Origin: Cellulomonas_A sp047229345
GTDB lineage: Bacteria > Actinomycetota > Actinomycetes > Actinomycetales > Cellulomonadaceae
Length of the DNA: 64,000 nt
Reading direction: 5' to 3'
Assembly: GCF_047229345.1 (NCBI RefSeq)
Contig: NZ_JBFTER010000007.1
Coordinates: 17,447-81,446, forward strand
Below the pieces are notes generated by a model. The model worked only from the letters and a program-made list of their open reading frames with translations, ran no database searches and was not told the origin of the DNA. Positions 25,260 to 33,949 of the stretch are shown piece after piece (within the stretch, counting starts at the first letter, position 1; each line of letters opens with the position of its first letter). Both the position numbers and the translations under genes were made by a program.

Positions 25260-27311
25260 GTGACAGACACCATCGAGTCCGCCGTGAGCGCCAGCACCGG
25301 TGGATCGAGCCGCAGCGCCGCGATCTCGGCACTGCGGCTGCCCGAGCTCCAGGCGCTCGCCGCCGAGCTCGGCGTGACCGGGACGTCCAAGATGCGCAAG
25401 AGCGACCTCGTGGACGCCATCAAGACCAAGCGCTCGGGCGGCCGCGCGCCGGCGCCCCAGGCGCAGCCGGCTGCCGAGCAGCCGACGCTCGCGGGGGTCA
25501 CCGCGGAGAGCGCGCCCGAGACCTCCCCTGAGCCCGCCCGCGCGGCGCGCAGCGGCGGTCGCCGCGCGAGCCGTCGGGAGGAGGCCCCGCGCGTCGACCA
25601 GGCGGAGCCCGCCGAGCGGAACGCCCCGGACGGTGACGTCCCCGTCCGTGTCGACGCCCGGCTCGAGGCCGTCGAGCGCACGCTCGACGCGCGCCTCGCG
25701 GGGGAGACCCGGGACGAGCGGGCGGCACGGGCCGCCGAGGCCATCGCGCCGCTCGCGGGTGAGCGGCGCTCGCGCCGGTCGGGGCGTGGCGCCGGTGCGC
25801 CGCGCGTCGAGGCCGGTGCCGACGTCGAGGTGCGTCCCGAGGTCGAGCAGGGCGGCCAGCAGCGTGACGGCGGGCAGCAGCGCGACGGCGGCCAGCGTGA
25901 CGCCGGCCAGCGCGACGGCGCGCAGCAGCGTGAGGGTCAGCAGCGCGACGGCCAGCCGCGGCAGAACCGCGACCAGAGCCAGGCCGCCGGCAACCAGGCG
26001 CTCCTCGAGGACGACGAGCGAGGCGGCCGTCGGCGGCGCTCGCGCGACCGCTACCGCGACCGTGACCGCACCAAGCCGCAGCGCGGCCGCGGTGGCCGGG
26101 CCCCGGGCAGCGACCTCGCCGGGTACGAGGAGATCGAGGTCAGCGAGGACGACGTCCTGCTGCCCGTCGCCGGGATCCTCGACATCCTCGACAGCTACGC
26201 GTTCGTCCGCACGACCGGCTACCTGCCCGGCCCGAACGACGTGTACGTCTCGCTCGGCCAGGTCAAGAAGGCCGGCCTGCGCCGCGGTGACGCCGTCACC
26301 GGCGCCGTCCGCCAGCCGCGCGAGGGCGAGCAGCTGCCGCAGGGCAACGCCGCGCGGGCCAAGTTCAACGCGCTCGTGCGCCTCGACTCGGTCAACGGCC
26401 TGCCGCCCGAGGAGGCGCGCCAGCGCGCCGAGTTCTCGAAGCTCACGCCGCTGTACCCGCAGGAGCGCCTGCGCCTCGAGAGCGAGCCGAACAAGCTGAC
26501 GCCGCGCGTCATCGACATCGTCGCGCCGATCGGCAAGGGCCAGCGCGGTCTGATCGTGTCGCCGCCCAAGGCCGGCAAGACGATCATCATGCAGCAGATC
26601 GCCAACGCGATCACCACGAACAACCCCGAGGTCCACCTCATGGTCGTGCTCGTCGACGAGCGCCCCGAGGAGGTCACGGACATGGAGCGGACGGTCAAGG
26701 GCGAGGTCATCGCCTCGACGTTCGACCGCCCCGCGTCGGACCACACGATCGTCGCGGAGCTCGCCATCGAGCGGGCCAAGCGCCTCGTCGAGCTCGGCCA
26801 GGACGTCGTCGTGCTGCTCGACTCGCTCACGCGGCTGTCGCGCGCCTACAACCTCGCGGCGCCCGCGTCGGGCCGCATCCTCTCGGGCGGTGTCGACGCC
26901 TCGGCGCTGTACCCGCCCAAGCGGTTCTTCGGTGCGGCGCGCAACATCGAGCACGGCGGCTCGCTCACGATCCTCGCGTCGGCGCTCGTGGAGACCGGCT
27001 CCAAGATGGACGAGGTCATCTTCGAGGAGTTCAAGGGCACCGGGAACATGGAGCTGCGGCTCTCGCGGAACCTCGCCGACAAGCGCATCTTCCCGGCGGT
27101 CGACGTCAACGCCTCGGGCACGCGCCGCGAGGAGATCCTCATGGGGTCCGACGAGCTCAAGATCGTGTGGAAGCTCCGCCGCGTCATGGGGGCCCTCGAC
27201 CAGCAGCAGGCGATCGAGCTCCTGCTCGGCAAGCTGCGCGAGACCCGCTCGAACGCGGAGTTCCTCATGCAGGTGCAGAAGACGACGCCCGGCACGGGCA
27301 ACAACGACTGA
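25260..27311 (+). CDS. rho: Transcription termination factor Rho with large disordered insert
   Basis: This hexameric RNA-dependent ATPase ends transcription. The 683-residue length compares with 419 in E. coli. Residues about 15-58 are the Rho_N helical domain. About 60-280 is a disordered Arg/Gly/Gln/Asp-rich insert with QRDGG-like repeats near 198-235. The RNA-binding cold-shock fold follows (YLPGPNDVYVS), then the ATPase with Walker A SPPKAGKT (K440), DERPEEVTDM, VVLLDSLTRLSRAYN and the Q/R loops. Such inserts are known in Micrococcus, Mycobacterium and Streptomyces Rho. GTG 25260 has a GGAAGGG site; GTG 25227 is the alternative. Confidence 0.96.
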   Translation: MTDTIESAVSASTGGSSRSAAISALRLPELQALAAELGVTGTSKMRKSDLVDAIKTKRSGGRAPAPQAQPAAEQPTLAGVTAESAPETSPEPARAARSGGRRASRREEAPRVDQAEPAERNAPDGDVPVRVDARLEAVERTLDARLAGETRDERAARAAEAIAPLAGERRSRRSGRGAGAPRVEAGADVEVRPEVEQGGQQRDGGQQRDGGQRDAGQRDGAQQREGQQRDGQPRQNRDQSQAAGNQALLEDDERGGRRRRSRDRYRDRDRTKPQRGRGGRAPGSDLAGYEEIEVSEDDVLLPVAGILDILDSYAFVRTTGYLPGPNDVYVSLGQVKKAGLRRGDAVTGAVRQPREGEQLPQGNAARAKFNALVRLDSVNGLPPEEARQRAEFSKLTPLYPQERLRLESEPNKLTPRVIDIVAPIGKGQRGLIVSPPKAGKTIIMQQIANAITTNNPEVHLMVVLVDERPEEVTDMERTVKGEVIASTFDRPASDHTIVAELAIERAKRLVELGQDVVVLLDSLTRLSRAYNLAAPASGRILSGGVDASALYPPKRFFGAARNIEHGGSLTILASALVETGSKMDEVIFEEFKGTGNMELRLSRNLADKRIFPAVDVNASGTRREEILMGSDELKIVWKLRRVMGALDQQQAIELLLGKLRETRSNAEFLMQVQKTTPGTGNND

Positions 27312-27314
27312 CGC

Positions 27315-27349
27315 ACGTGCGCCGCGCCCGGACCGGGTGCGGCGCACGT
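27315..27349 (+). terminator. Hairpin after rho
   Basis: ACGTGCGCCGC (27315-27325) and GCGGCGCACGT (27339-27349) pair perfectly. The loop holds a further CCCGG/CCGGG pairing. It starts 4 nt after the rho stop. Confidence 0.65.
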
Positions 27350-27496
27350 GGGTCGTCACGACCCCGCGAGAGGACGGCGGCGGGTCCGGGAAGGTTTCCG
27401 GCCTCCGCTGTGTTCTGGCACAATGTTCCGTTGGTCTGCGGTTCACGTGTGCGGTTCGCGTGCACGACCCGGAGACGACCCAGCGAGGAGAACCCT

Positions 27497-27739
27497 GTGA
27501 AGTCTGACATCCACCCCGCGTACGTGGTCACCCAGGTGACCTGCACCTGCGGGAACACGTTCACGACCCGGTCCACCGAGACCTCGGGCCAGATCCGCAC
27601 CGACGTGTGCAGCGCCTGCCACCCGTTCTACACGGGCAAGCAGAAGATCCTCGACACCGGTGGCCGCGTGGCCCGGTTCGAGGCGCGCTACGGCAAGAAG
27701 CCGGCCGCGGCGCCGGCCGCCGACACCTCGGCCGAGTAG
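27497..27739 (+). CDS. rpmE: 50S ribosomal protein bL31, zinc-binding (C+) form
   Basis: This 80-residue large-subunit ribosomal protein bridges to the 30S head. It keeps both cysteine pairs (CTCG and CSACH), so it is the zinc-binding form, and no zinc-free paralogue is nearby. The family signature HPFYTGKQKILDTGGRVARFEARYG is present, broken here only by the usual order. An Ala/Pro tail follows. The GTG start has a GAGGAG site. It lies between two strong hairpins, so it is probably its own transcription unit. Confidence 0.97.
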   Translation: MKSDIHPAYVVTQVTCTCGNTFTTRSTETSGQIRTDVCSACHPFYTGKQKILDTGGRVARFEARYGKKPAAAPAADTSAE

Positions 27740-27746
27740 CGACCTG

Positions 27747-27811
27747 ACAGCGCCGGTGCCCGGCGGACGACTGCCCTCCATGGCAGTGTCCGCGCGGGGC
27801 ACCGGCGCTGT
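27747..27811 (+). terminator. Long nested hairpin after rpmE
   Basis: A 15-bp perfect outer stem joins 27747-27761 to 27797-27811. The interior holds a second stem built from GCGGAC/GTCCGC and CTGCC/GGCAG. It begins 7 nt after the rpmE stop. It is the strongest hairpin in this part of the window. Confidence 0.75.
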
Positions 27812-27947
27812 TCGTCTGCCCAGGGCGTGATGCCCGGCGGACGAGCCGGTCCCCGGGCACCACCAGCCCTCGCACGCCGTGCCCCCCCGCCCACCGGGGG
27901 AGCGCGCACGTCCGACACCCCCGCACGTCACGCCAGGAGGCGCCCGC

Positions 27948-29036
27948 ATGAGCGACCCGTTCGCCGCAGCGGAGCCGCTGCTCGCCGAGCACGCCGAGAT
28001 CGAGACCCAGCTCGCCGACCCCGGGGTGCACGCCGACGCCGGGCGCGCCCGCAAGCTGGGCCGGCGCTACGCCGAGCTCGGCCAGGTCGTCGCCGCCTAC
28101 CGGGCGTACCGCGCCGCGACCGACGACGTGGCCGACGCGCGCGAGCTCGCCGGGCTGGACGACGCGTACGCCGCGGAACTGCCCGCGCTCGAGGAGACCG
28201 CCGCCGCCGCGGCCGAGCGCCTGCGCCGCGTGCTCGTCCCGCGCGACCCCGACGACGCGCGCGACGTGATCCTCGAGATCAAGGCCGGCGAGGGCGGGGA
28301 GGAGTCCGCGCTGTTCGCGGGAGACCTGCTGCGCATGTACCTGCGCTACGCCGAGCGCCGCGGCTGGAAGACCGAGGTGATCGAGTCCACGGAGTCGGAC
28401 CTCGGCGGCTACAAGGACGTCCAGGTCGCGGTGAAGGCCCGCGGCGCGCTGACCGACCCCGCGCAGGGCGTGTGGGCCAGCCTCAAGTACGAGGGCGGCG
28501 TGCACCGGGTGCAGCGCGTCCCCGTCACGGAGTCCCAGGGCCGCATCCACACGTCGGCCGCCGGCGTGCTCGTGCTCCCCGAGGCGGACGACGAGGCCGA
28601 GGTCGGGATCGACCCCAACGACCTGCGGATCGACGTGTTCCGCTCGTCCGGGCCGGGCGGCCAGTCGGTCAACACCACCGACTCCGCGGTGCGCATCACG
28701 CACGTGCCCACGGGCATCGTCGTGTCGATGCAGAACGAGAAGTCGCAGCTGCAGAACCGTGAGCAGGCGATGCGCGTCCTGCGTGCGCGGCTCCTCGCGG
28801 CGAAGCAGGAGGAGGCCGCGGCCGCGGCCAGCGAGGCGCGTCGGTCGCAGGTCCGCACGGTCGACCGCTCCGAGCGCATCCGGACGTACAACTACCCGGA
28901 GAACCGCATCGCGGACCACCGCACGGGCTACAAGGCGTACAACCTCGACGTCGTGCTCGACGGCGACCTCGACGCGGTCGTGCGCTCGGCGATCGAGGCG
29001 GACGAGGCGGCCCGGCTGGCCGCCGCGGGCGCGTGA
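27948..29036 (+). CDS. prfA: Peptide chain release factor 1
   Basis: This 362-residue factor recognises UAA/UAG stop codons and triggers peptide release. The GGQ catalytic motif is at residues 237-239 (SSGPGGQSVNTTDSAV), the glutamine being the target of PrmC methylation. The N-terminal helices and the EIKAGEGGEESALFAGDL segment are typical. The ATG at 27948 has a perfect AGGAGG site. The stop overlaps the prmC start by 4 bp. Confidence 0.96.
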   Translation: MSDPFAAAEPLLAEHAEIETQLADPGVHADAGRARKLGRRYAELGQVVAAYRAYRAATDDVADARELAGLDDAYAAELPALEETAAAAAERLRRVLVPRDPDDARDVILEIKAGEGGEESALFAGDLLRMYLRYAERRGWKTEVIESTESDLGGYKDVQVAVKARGALTDPAQGVWASLKYEGGVHRVQRVPVTESQGRIHTSAAGVLVLPEADDEAEVGIDPNDLRIDVFRSSGPGGQSVNTTDSAVRITHVPTGIVVSMQNEKSQLQNREQAMRVLRARLLAAKQEEAAAAASEARRSQVRTVDRSERIRTYNYPENRIADHRTGYKAYNLDVVLDGDLDAVVRSAIEADEAARLAAAGA

Positions 29037-29971
29037 GCACGACGACGCTCGCGACCGCCCTGCGGGACGCCGAGCGCACCCTGGCCGCCGCCGGCATCGG
29101 GTCGGCGCGCGTCGACGCCGAGCTGCTCGCGGCGCACCTGCTGCGGTCCGCGTCGGGGCGGGACGTCAGCCGCGGCGAGGTGCAGACGGCGGCGCTGCTC
29201 GGCCGGCCGGCGCCCGAGGGGTACGCCGAGCTCGTCGGCCGTCGCGCCGCGCGCGAGCCGCTCCAGCACCTCACCGGGCGCGCGCCGTTCCGGGGCGTCG
29301 AGCTCGCCGTCGGGCCCGGTGTCTTCGTCCCGCGACCCGAGACCGAGCAGGTCGTGGAGCACGCGGTGCGCGAGGCCGCGGCCGTGCTGGCCCGCACGGG
29401 CTCGGCGCTCGTCGTGGACCTGTGCGCGGGCTCGGGGGCGATCGCGGTCGCCGTGGCCGTCGAGGTGCCCGGCGCCGTGGTGCACGCGGTCGAGCTCGAC
29501 GCCGCGGCGCACGCCTGGGCCGCGCGCAACGTCGCAGCCCTGGCCCCGGGCGTCCGGCTGCACCGCGGCGACGCGCGCACGGCACTGCGCGCCCTCGACG
29601 GGACGGTCGACGTCGTCGTGTCGAACCCGCCGTACGTGCCGCCGGGCGCGGTCCCGGTCGACCCCGAGGTCGCGCACCACGACCCTGCGGTGGCGCTCTA
29701 CGGGCTCGGCGCCGACGGGCTCGAGGTCCCGCGGGGGATCGTGGCGGCCGCCGCACGCCTCCTGCAGCCCGGCGGTCTGCTCGTCATGGAGCACGCCGAG
29801 GTGCAGGACGCCGCGGCGCGCGCGACGGTCGAGGCGACGCGCGCGTTCACCGGGGTCGGGACCGCGCCCGACCTCACCGGCCGCGCCCGGATGGTGCTCG
29901 CCCGGCGCGCAGATCCTGACCGGCTGGACGGCATGGCGCCCGGCCCCTCCGTGGGAGACTCGCAGCCGTGA
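29033..29971 (+). CDS. prmC: Release factor glutamine methyltransferase
   Basis: This enzyme methylates the GGQ glutamine of release factors using S-adenosylmethionine. The 312-residue protein has an N-terminal five-helix recognition domain, the AdoMet loop VDLCAGSGAIAVAVA and the catalytic NPPY motif at residues 198-201 (VVSNPPYVP). The GTG overlaps the stop of its substrate gene prfA, and its own stop overlaps tsaC, so the genes are translationally coupled. Confidence 0.95.
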   Translation: MSTTTLATALRDAERTLAAAGIGSARVDAELLAAHLLRSASGRDVSRGEVQTAALLGRPAPEGYAELVGRRAAREPLQHLTGRAPFRGVELAVGPGVFVPRPETEQVVEHAVREAAAVLARTGSALVVDLCAGSGAIAVAVAVEVPGAVVHAVELDAAAHAWAARNVAALAPGVRLHRGDARTALRALDGTVDVVVSNPPYVPPGAVPVDPEVAHHDPAVALYGLGADGLEVPRGIVAAAARLLQPGGLLVMEHAEVQDAAARATVEATRAFTGVGTAPDLTGRARMVLARRADPDRLDGMAPGPSVGDSQP

Positions 29972-30906
29972 GCCTGCTGCGCATCAAGGACGCGACGGAC
30001 CCCGCGACGTGGGGGCCGTCGCTCGACGCCGCCGTGGAGGCGCTCGGACGCGGCGACCTCGTCGTGCTGCCCACCGACACGGTCTACGGCATCGCCGCCG
30101 ACGCGTTCGACCCGGCGGCCGTCCAGGCGCTGCTCGACGCCAAGGGGCGCGGGCGGCAGATGCCGCCGCCCGTGCTCATGCCCGACCTGCGCACCCTCGA
30201 CGGCCTCGCGACCTCCGTGCCCGACGCCGCGCGCGCCCTCGCGGAGGCCTTCTGGCCCGGCGGGCTGACGCTCATCGTCCGCGCGCAGCCGTCGCTCGCG
30301 TGGGACCTCGGAGAGACGCACGGGACGGTCGCCCTGCGCGTGCCCGACCACCCCGTCGCGCTCGAGCTGCTGCGCCGCACGGGACCGCTCGCGGTGTCGA
30401 GCGCGAACCGCACCGGCAAGCCCGCGGGCACCGACGTGCGCGAGGCGTACCGCCAGCTCGGCGCGCGCGTGCCCGTGTTCCTCGACGGGGGAGAGGCACC
30501 CGGCGGGGTGTCGTCGACCATCGTGGACGCGACCGGCGACGTGCTGCGCGTCGTGCGCGAGGGTGCGATCGGCCTCGAGGAGCTGCGCACGGTCGCGCCG
30601 GTCGAGGGCCCGGCCCCCGCACCGGCACCGGGCGCCGTCGCGCCCGAGGCGACGGCTGCCGGGGCCACGACGCCCGACGCCGGGACGAGCGGGGTCGCGA
30701 CGGTCGACGCCGGGTCGACCGGTGCCGCGACCAGCGGTGCCGCGACGAGCGGCGCCGCGACCACGGGCGCGGCAGCGGACGACGCCGCGCCGGCCGCGAC
30801 CCTGCCCGTCTCGACGGTGAAGCCGTCCGCGGGGCGCGCGTCGTCCCCGCCGTCCGACGACCCCGCCGACGACGCCCCGCAGCCGGGCGGTGAACCGGGC
30901 CGGTGA
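29968..30906 (+). CDS. tsaC: L-threonylcarbamoyladenylate synthase (TsaC/YrdC/Sua5 type) with Ala-rich tail
   Basis: This enzyme makes threonylcarbamoyl-AMP from threonine, bicarbonate and ATP for the t6A37 modification of ANN-decoding tRNAs. The YrdC domain covers residues about 1-207. It has PTDTVYGIAADAF, the substrate-binding ALLDAKGRGRQMPPP, FWPGGLTLIV and SSANRTGKPAGT. From about residue 208 to 312 the chain is an Ala/Thr/Gly/Pro-rich tail with a repeated SGAAT-type motif, far from the Sua5 C-terminal domain and probably disordered. GTG overlaps the prmC stop. Confidence 0.93.
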   Translation: MSLLRIKDATDPATWGPSLDAAVEALGRGDLVVLPTDTVYGIAADAFDPAAVQALLDAKGRGRQMPPPVLMPDLRTLDGLATSVPDAARALAEAFWPGGLTLIVRAQPSLAWDLGETHGTVALRVPDHPVALELLRRTGPLAVSSANRTGKPAGTDVREAYRQLGARVPVFLDGGEAPGGVSSTIVDATGDVLRVVREGAIGLEELRTVAPVEGPAPAPAPGAVAPEATAAGATTPDAGTSGVATVDAGSTGAATSGAATSGAATTGAAADDAAPAATLPVSTVKPSAGRASSPPSDDPADDAPQPGGEPGR

Positions 30907-32240
30907 GGGTCTACCTGCTCCTCCTGCTGGTCTCGGCGGCGACGACCTACCTCATGACGCCGCTCGCCCGGTGGTGCGCGCTGCGCTTCGGGGCCATCAC
31001 CGCGGTGCGCGACCGCGACGTGCACGCGATCCCGACTCCCCGCCTCGGGGGCCTGGCGATGCTCGTCGGGCTGCTCGTCGCGCTCACGGTCGCGAGCGGC
31101 CTGCCGTTCCTCAGCAGCGTGTTCACCGACCCGCGCCCCATCTGGGGCCTCGCGGGCGGCGCCACGACGGTGTGCCTGCTCGGCGTCGCGGACGACATCT
31201 GGGACCTCGACTGGGTCACCAAGCTCGTCGGCCAGGTGCTCGGGGCCGGGTTCATGGCCTGGCAGGGCGTGCTGCTCTTCCAGCTCCCCATCTTCGGCGA
31301 CGTGGTGATCGGCTCCGAGCGGGTGTGGCAGGCGCTCACGGTGCTCGTGGTCGTCGTGGCGATGAACGCCGTGAACTTCGTCGACGGGCTCGACGGGCTC
31401 GCCGCCGGGATGATCGGCATCGGCGGCACGGCATTCTTCCTGTACTCGTACTGGCTGACGATCCTCACGGTGGACGGCGGCCGCGGGAACTACGCCAACC
31501 TCGCGACGCTCGTGCTCGCGGTGCTCGTCGGGATGTGCGTGGGGTTCCTGCCGCACAACGTGTACCCGGCCCGCATCTTCATGGGCGACTCGGGGTCGAT
31601 GCTGCTGGGTCTCGTCATCGCCGCGGCGACGATCATCCTGACCGGCCAGCTCGACGCGTCCGCGCTCCCCGCGAACGACGGCGCCGCGCTCCTGCCGCGG
31701 CAGCAGATCCCGGTCTTCGTGCCGATCCTGCTGCCCGTGGCGGTGCTGCTGCTCCCGCTGCTCGACATGGGCCTCGCCGTGGTCCGGCGCGTGGGTGCGG
31801 GGAAGTCCCCGTTCCACCCGGACCGCATGCACCTGCACCACCGCCTGCTCTCGCTCGGGCACTCGCACCGCAGCGCCGTCGGGATCATGTGGATCTGGAC
31901 GGTCGTCTTCGCGTTCGGCACCGCGTCGCTCGTGGTGCTGTCGACGACGCAGGCGCTGTGGCTGCTCGGCGTCGGCATGGTCGCGGCGGCGCTGCTGACG
32001 CTCGGGCCGCTGCGCGGCAAGGACGGCGGCGCCCAGCCCATCGTCACCGGGGTGACGCCGGTGGTCCCACCCGCGACCGGCACGCCCGCACCCGACGCGC
32101 ACGCGACCGGCACCCGGTCCGCGGACCACCGTGCCGCGACCCGCACGACCGTCGGCCCCGGCCGCCCCACGACCACGACCACGACCCCCGGCCCCGCCCG
32201 GCCCCCGGCCGGCCACCCGACCCCGGAGAAGCGCCCATGA
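30903..32240 (+). CDS. Polyprenyl-phosphate GlcNAc/MurNAc-1-phosphate transferase, WecA/Rfe-like
   Basis: This integral membrane enzyme moves a sugar-1-phosphate from a UDP-sugar onto decaprenyl/undecaprenyl phosphate, starting arabinogalactan, teichoic acid or similar polymers. The 445-residue protein has about eleven membrane spans. The family aspartates lie in VADDIWDLD, NFVDGLDGLAAG and FMGDSGSM, and the UDP-sugar loop is HPDRMHLHHRLL. The position equals M. tuberculosis Rv1302. A Thr/Pro/Ala-rich tail (about 375-445) is extra. GTG overlaps the tsaC stop, and the stop overlaps the next ATG. Confidence 0.92.
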   Translation: MRVYLLLLLVSAATTYLMTPLARWCALRFGAITAVRDRDVHAIPTPRLGGLAMLVGLLVALTVASGLPFLSSVFTDPRPIWGLAGGATTVCLLGVADDIWDLDWVTKLVGQVLGAGFMAWQGVLLFQLPIFGDVVIGSERVWQALTVLVVVVAMNAVNFVDGLDGLAAGMIGIGGTAFFLYSYWLTILTVDGGRGNYANLATLVLAVLVGMCVGFLPHNVYPARIFMGDSGSMLLGLVIAAATIILTGQLDASALPANDGAALLPRQQIPVFVPILLPVAVLLLPLLDMGLAVVRRVGAGKSPFHPDRMHLHHRLLSLGHSHRSAVGIMWIWTVVFAFGTASLVVLSTTQALWLLGVGMVAAALLTLGPLRGKDGGAQPIVTGVTPVVPPATGTPAPDAHATGTRSADHRAATRTTVGPGRPTTTTTTPGPARPPAGHPTPEKRP

Positions 32241-32713
32241 CGTCCTCGGACCCCCAGCCCACGCCCGCGCGCCCGTCGTCCTCCGCGGCGGCCGACGCCG
32301 TCTTCCGTCGCGCGCTGCGCGACATGCTCGTGCTGCTCGCGGCGCTCTCGGTGCTCGGCGTGGGCATCGGGTGGCTCGTCGCGGGCTCGGCCGGCGTCTG
32401 GGGCGCCCTCATCGGGGTGGGCCTCGCGCTCGTCTTCTCGGGCACGACCGTGGTCTCGATGCTGCGCACCGCGCACGCGAGCCCGCAGGCGATGGCGGGC
32501 GTCGTGATGGGTGCCTGGCTCGGCAAGGTGATCGTCGTGATCGTGGTCCTCGCGGTGCTCCGCGACCTGGAGTTCTACGACCGGACGGTCCTCGCGGTCG
32601 TGCTGCTCGTGGGCGTCCTGGGCTCCGCGCTGCTCGACTACCGGGCGGTCACGAACGGCCGGATCCCGTACGTCGAGCCCGCGGACCGCGGTCCGGAAGG
32701 CGCGGGTTCATAG
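32237..32713 (+). CDS. AtpI-like membrane protein upstream of ATP synthase
   Basis: This 158-residue protein has four hydrophobic segments (about residues 30-50, 55-75, 88-110 and 118-135). In position and size it matches the Rv1303/AtpI-like protein that precedes atpB in actinobacteria. Those proteins are thought to help c-ring assembly or ion supply. The ATG overlaps the transferase stop (ATGA). A -10-like TAGGCT begins 3 bp after its stop, so the atp operon can also start independently. Confidence 0.8.
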   Translation: MTSSDPQPTPARPSSSAAADAVFRRALRDMLVLLAALSVLGVGIGWLVAGSAGVWGALIGVGLALVFSGTTVVSMLRTAHASPQAMAGVVMGAWLGKVIVVIVVLAVLRDLEFYDRTVLAVVLLVGVLGSALLDYRAVTNGRIPYVEPADRGPEGAGS

Positions 32714-32715
32714 GT

Positions 32716-32721
32716 TAGGCT
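32716..32721 (+). promoter_or_regulatory. Candidate -10 box (TAGGCT) of the atp operon
   Basis: TAGGCT fits TANNNT and lies just after the atpI-like stop, about 100 bp before atpB. Transcription from it would begin near 32728. No convincing -35 was found. Confidence 0.4.
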
Positions 32722-32731
32722 TCACCCATCC

Positions 32732-32824
32732 ATGACGGCCAGGTTCCTACGGCATGCCCGCACTGATGCGGCCCGCCCGGCACCGTTGACCACCAGGAGC
32801 TCGCACTGTCCAGCCTCGCGATGA
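32732..32824 (+). CDS. Possible leader peptide ORF before atpB (30 aa)
   Basis: An ATG at 32732, only about 3-4 nt after the likely transcription start, opens a 30-codon frame (MTARFLRHARTDAARP...). Its TGA overlaps the atpB ATG at 32821 by 4 bases (ATGA). This could couple atpB translation to a short leader. The product is basic with no known family. The frame may be chance in such GC-rich DNA. Confidence 0.3.
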   Translation: MTARFLRHARTDAARPAPLTTRSSHCPASR

Positions 32825-33618
32825 TCGCCCCCCTCGCCACCGAGGAGGAGAGCGGGTTCCACGCGCCGTCCATCGCCGACTTCTTCCCGGCGCCCATCCT
32901 CTTCGAGGGCACCTTCTTCGAGTTCAACCGGCTCCAGATGGTGCGCCTGATCGCCGCCGCGGTGCTGATCATCGTCTTCGTCCTCGCAGCCAAGCGGGCC
33001 AAGCTCGTCCCCGGCCGCGGGCAGAACGTCGCCGAGATGCTCCTCGACTTCGTGCGCGTCAACGTCGCCGAGGAGATCATCGGCAAGGCGAAGGCGCACA
33101 AGTACGTCGCGCTGCTGACGACGCTCTTCCTCGCGATCCTCGCGTTCAACCTCACGGGCATCATCCCGGGCCTGAACATCGCCGGGTCGTCGCTGATCGG
33201 CGTGCCGGTCATGCTGGCGCTCTGGGTCTACGTGATGTACCTCGGCGCGGGCGTCAAGGCCCACGGCGTCGGCGGGTTCCTCAAGATGAGCCTGTTCCCG
33301 CCCGGCGTCCCGACGTTCATGTACGTGCTGCTGACGCCCATCGAGTTCCTGACGGTGTTCATCCTGCGGCCCGCCACGCTCGCGCTGCGACTCATGGCCA
33401 ACATGGTCGCCGGTCACCTCATGCTCGTCCTGTGCTTCTCGGCCACCCAGTTCTTCATCTTCGAGGCCACCGGCGCCATGAAGGTGTTCGGGGCCCTGAC
33501 CTTCGTCTCCGGCTTCGCGCTGACGCTCTTCGAGGTCTTCGTCGCCGCGCTCCAGGCGTACATCTTCGTGGTGCTGACGGCCGTGTACCTCAGCCTCTCC
33601 ATCGAAGACGAGCACTGA
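32821..33618 (+). CDS. atpB: ATP synthase F0 subunit a
   Basis: Subunit a forms the proton half-channels of the membrane rotor. The 265-residue protein has five to six membrane helices. The essential arginine is in the helix LRPATLALRLMANMVAGHL, and the last helices run ALQAYIFVVLTAVYLSLS. The start is uncertain: the ATG at 32821 lacks a nearby ribosome site. An in-frame CTG at 32806 sits 6 nt after AGGAG (32795-32799) and would add five residues (LSSLA). Confidence 0.94.
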   Translation: MIAPLATEEESGFHAPSIADFFPAPILFEGTFFEFNRLQMVRLIAAAVLIIVFVLAAKRAKLVPGRGQNVAEMLLDFVRVNVAEEIIGKAKAHKYVALLTTLFLAILAFNLTGIIPGLNIAGSSLIGVPVMLALWVYVMYLGAGVKAHGVGGFLKMSLFPPGVPTFMYVLLTPIEFLTVFILRPATLALRLMANMVAGHLMLVLCFSATQFFIFEATGAMKVFGALTFVSGFALTLFEVFVAALQAYIFVVLTAVYLSLSIEDEH

Positions 33619-33706
33619 CCCACACCCCCCGGGGGTCGCTCGACCCCCACCCACGAACGAGCGTCCGGCCGACCGGCCTGGCGCCCAACGGAAGGAACGA
33701 GCAACC

Positions 33707-33949
33707 GTGGCACTTGCGGAAACCACCACCGTCCTCGCCGAGGTCTCGGGCAACGTCGCGACGATCGGCTACGGCCTCGCGGTGATCGGCCCCGGTATCG
33801 GCCTCGGCATCCTCATCGGCAAGACGATCGAGGGCATCGCGCGCCAGCCCGAGGTCGCCGGCCAGCTCCGGACGACGATGTTCATCGGTATCGGCTTCGT
33901 CGAGGTCCTCGGCCTGCTCGGCCTCATCACCGGGTTCCTCTTCCAGTGA
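33707..33949 (+). CDS. atpE: ATP synthase F0 subunit c
   Basis: This 80-residue helical hairpin forms the rotating c-ring. The proton-carrying acid is E66 in GIGFVEVLGLLGLI. The loop GKTIEGIARQPEVAGQL between helices is typical. The glutamate environment shows no sodium-specific signature that I can see, so a proton ring is expected. GTG has a GGAAGG site. The stop overlaps atpF. Confidence 0.97.
   Translation: MALAETTTVLAEVSGNVATIGYGLAVIGPGIGLGILIGKTIEGIARQPEVAGQLRTTMFIGIGFVEVLGLLGLITGFLFQ

Noticed and set aside
27879..27947. Longer N-terminus for release factor 1
   Set aside because: The ATG at 27948 has a perfect AGGAGG site, and the upstream residues are Pro-rich and unlike the family.
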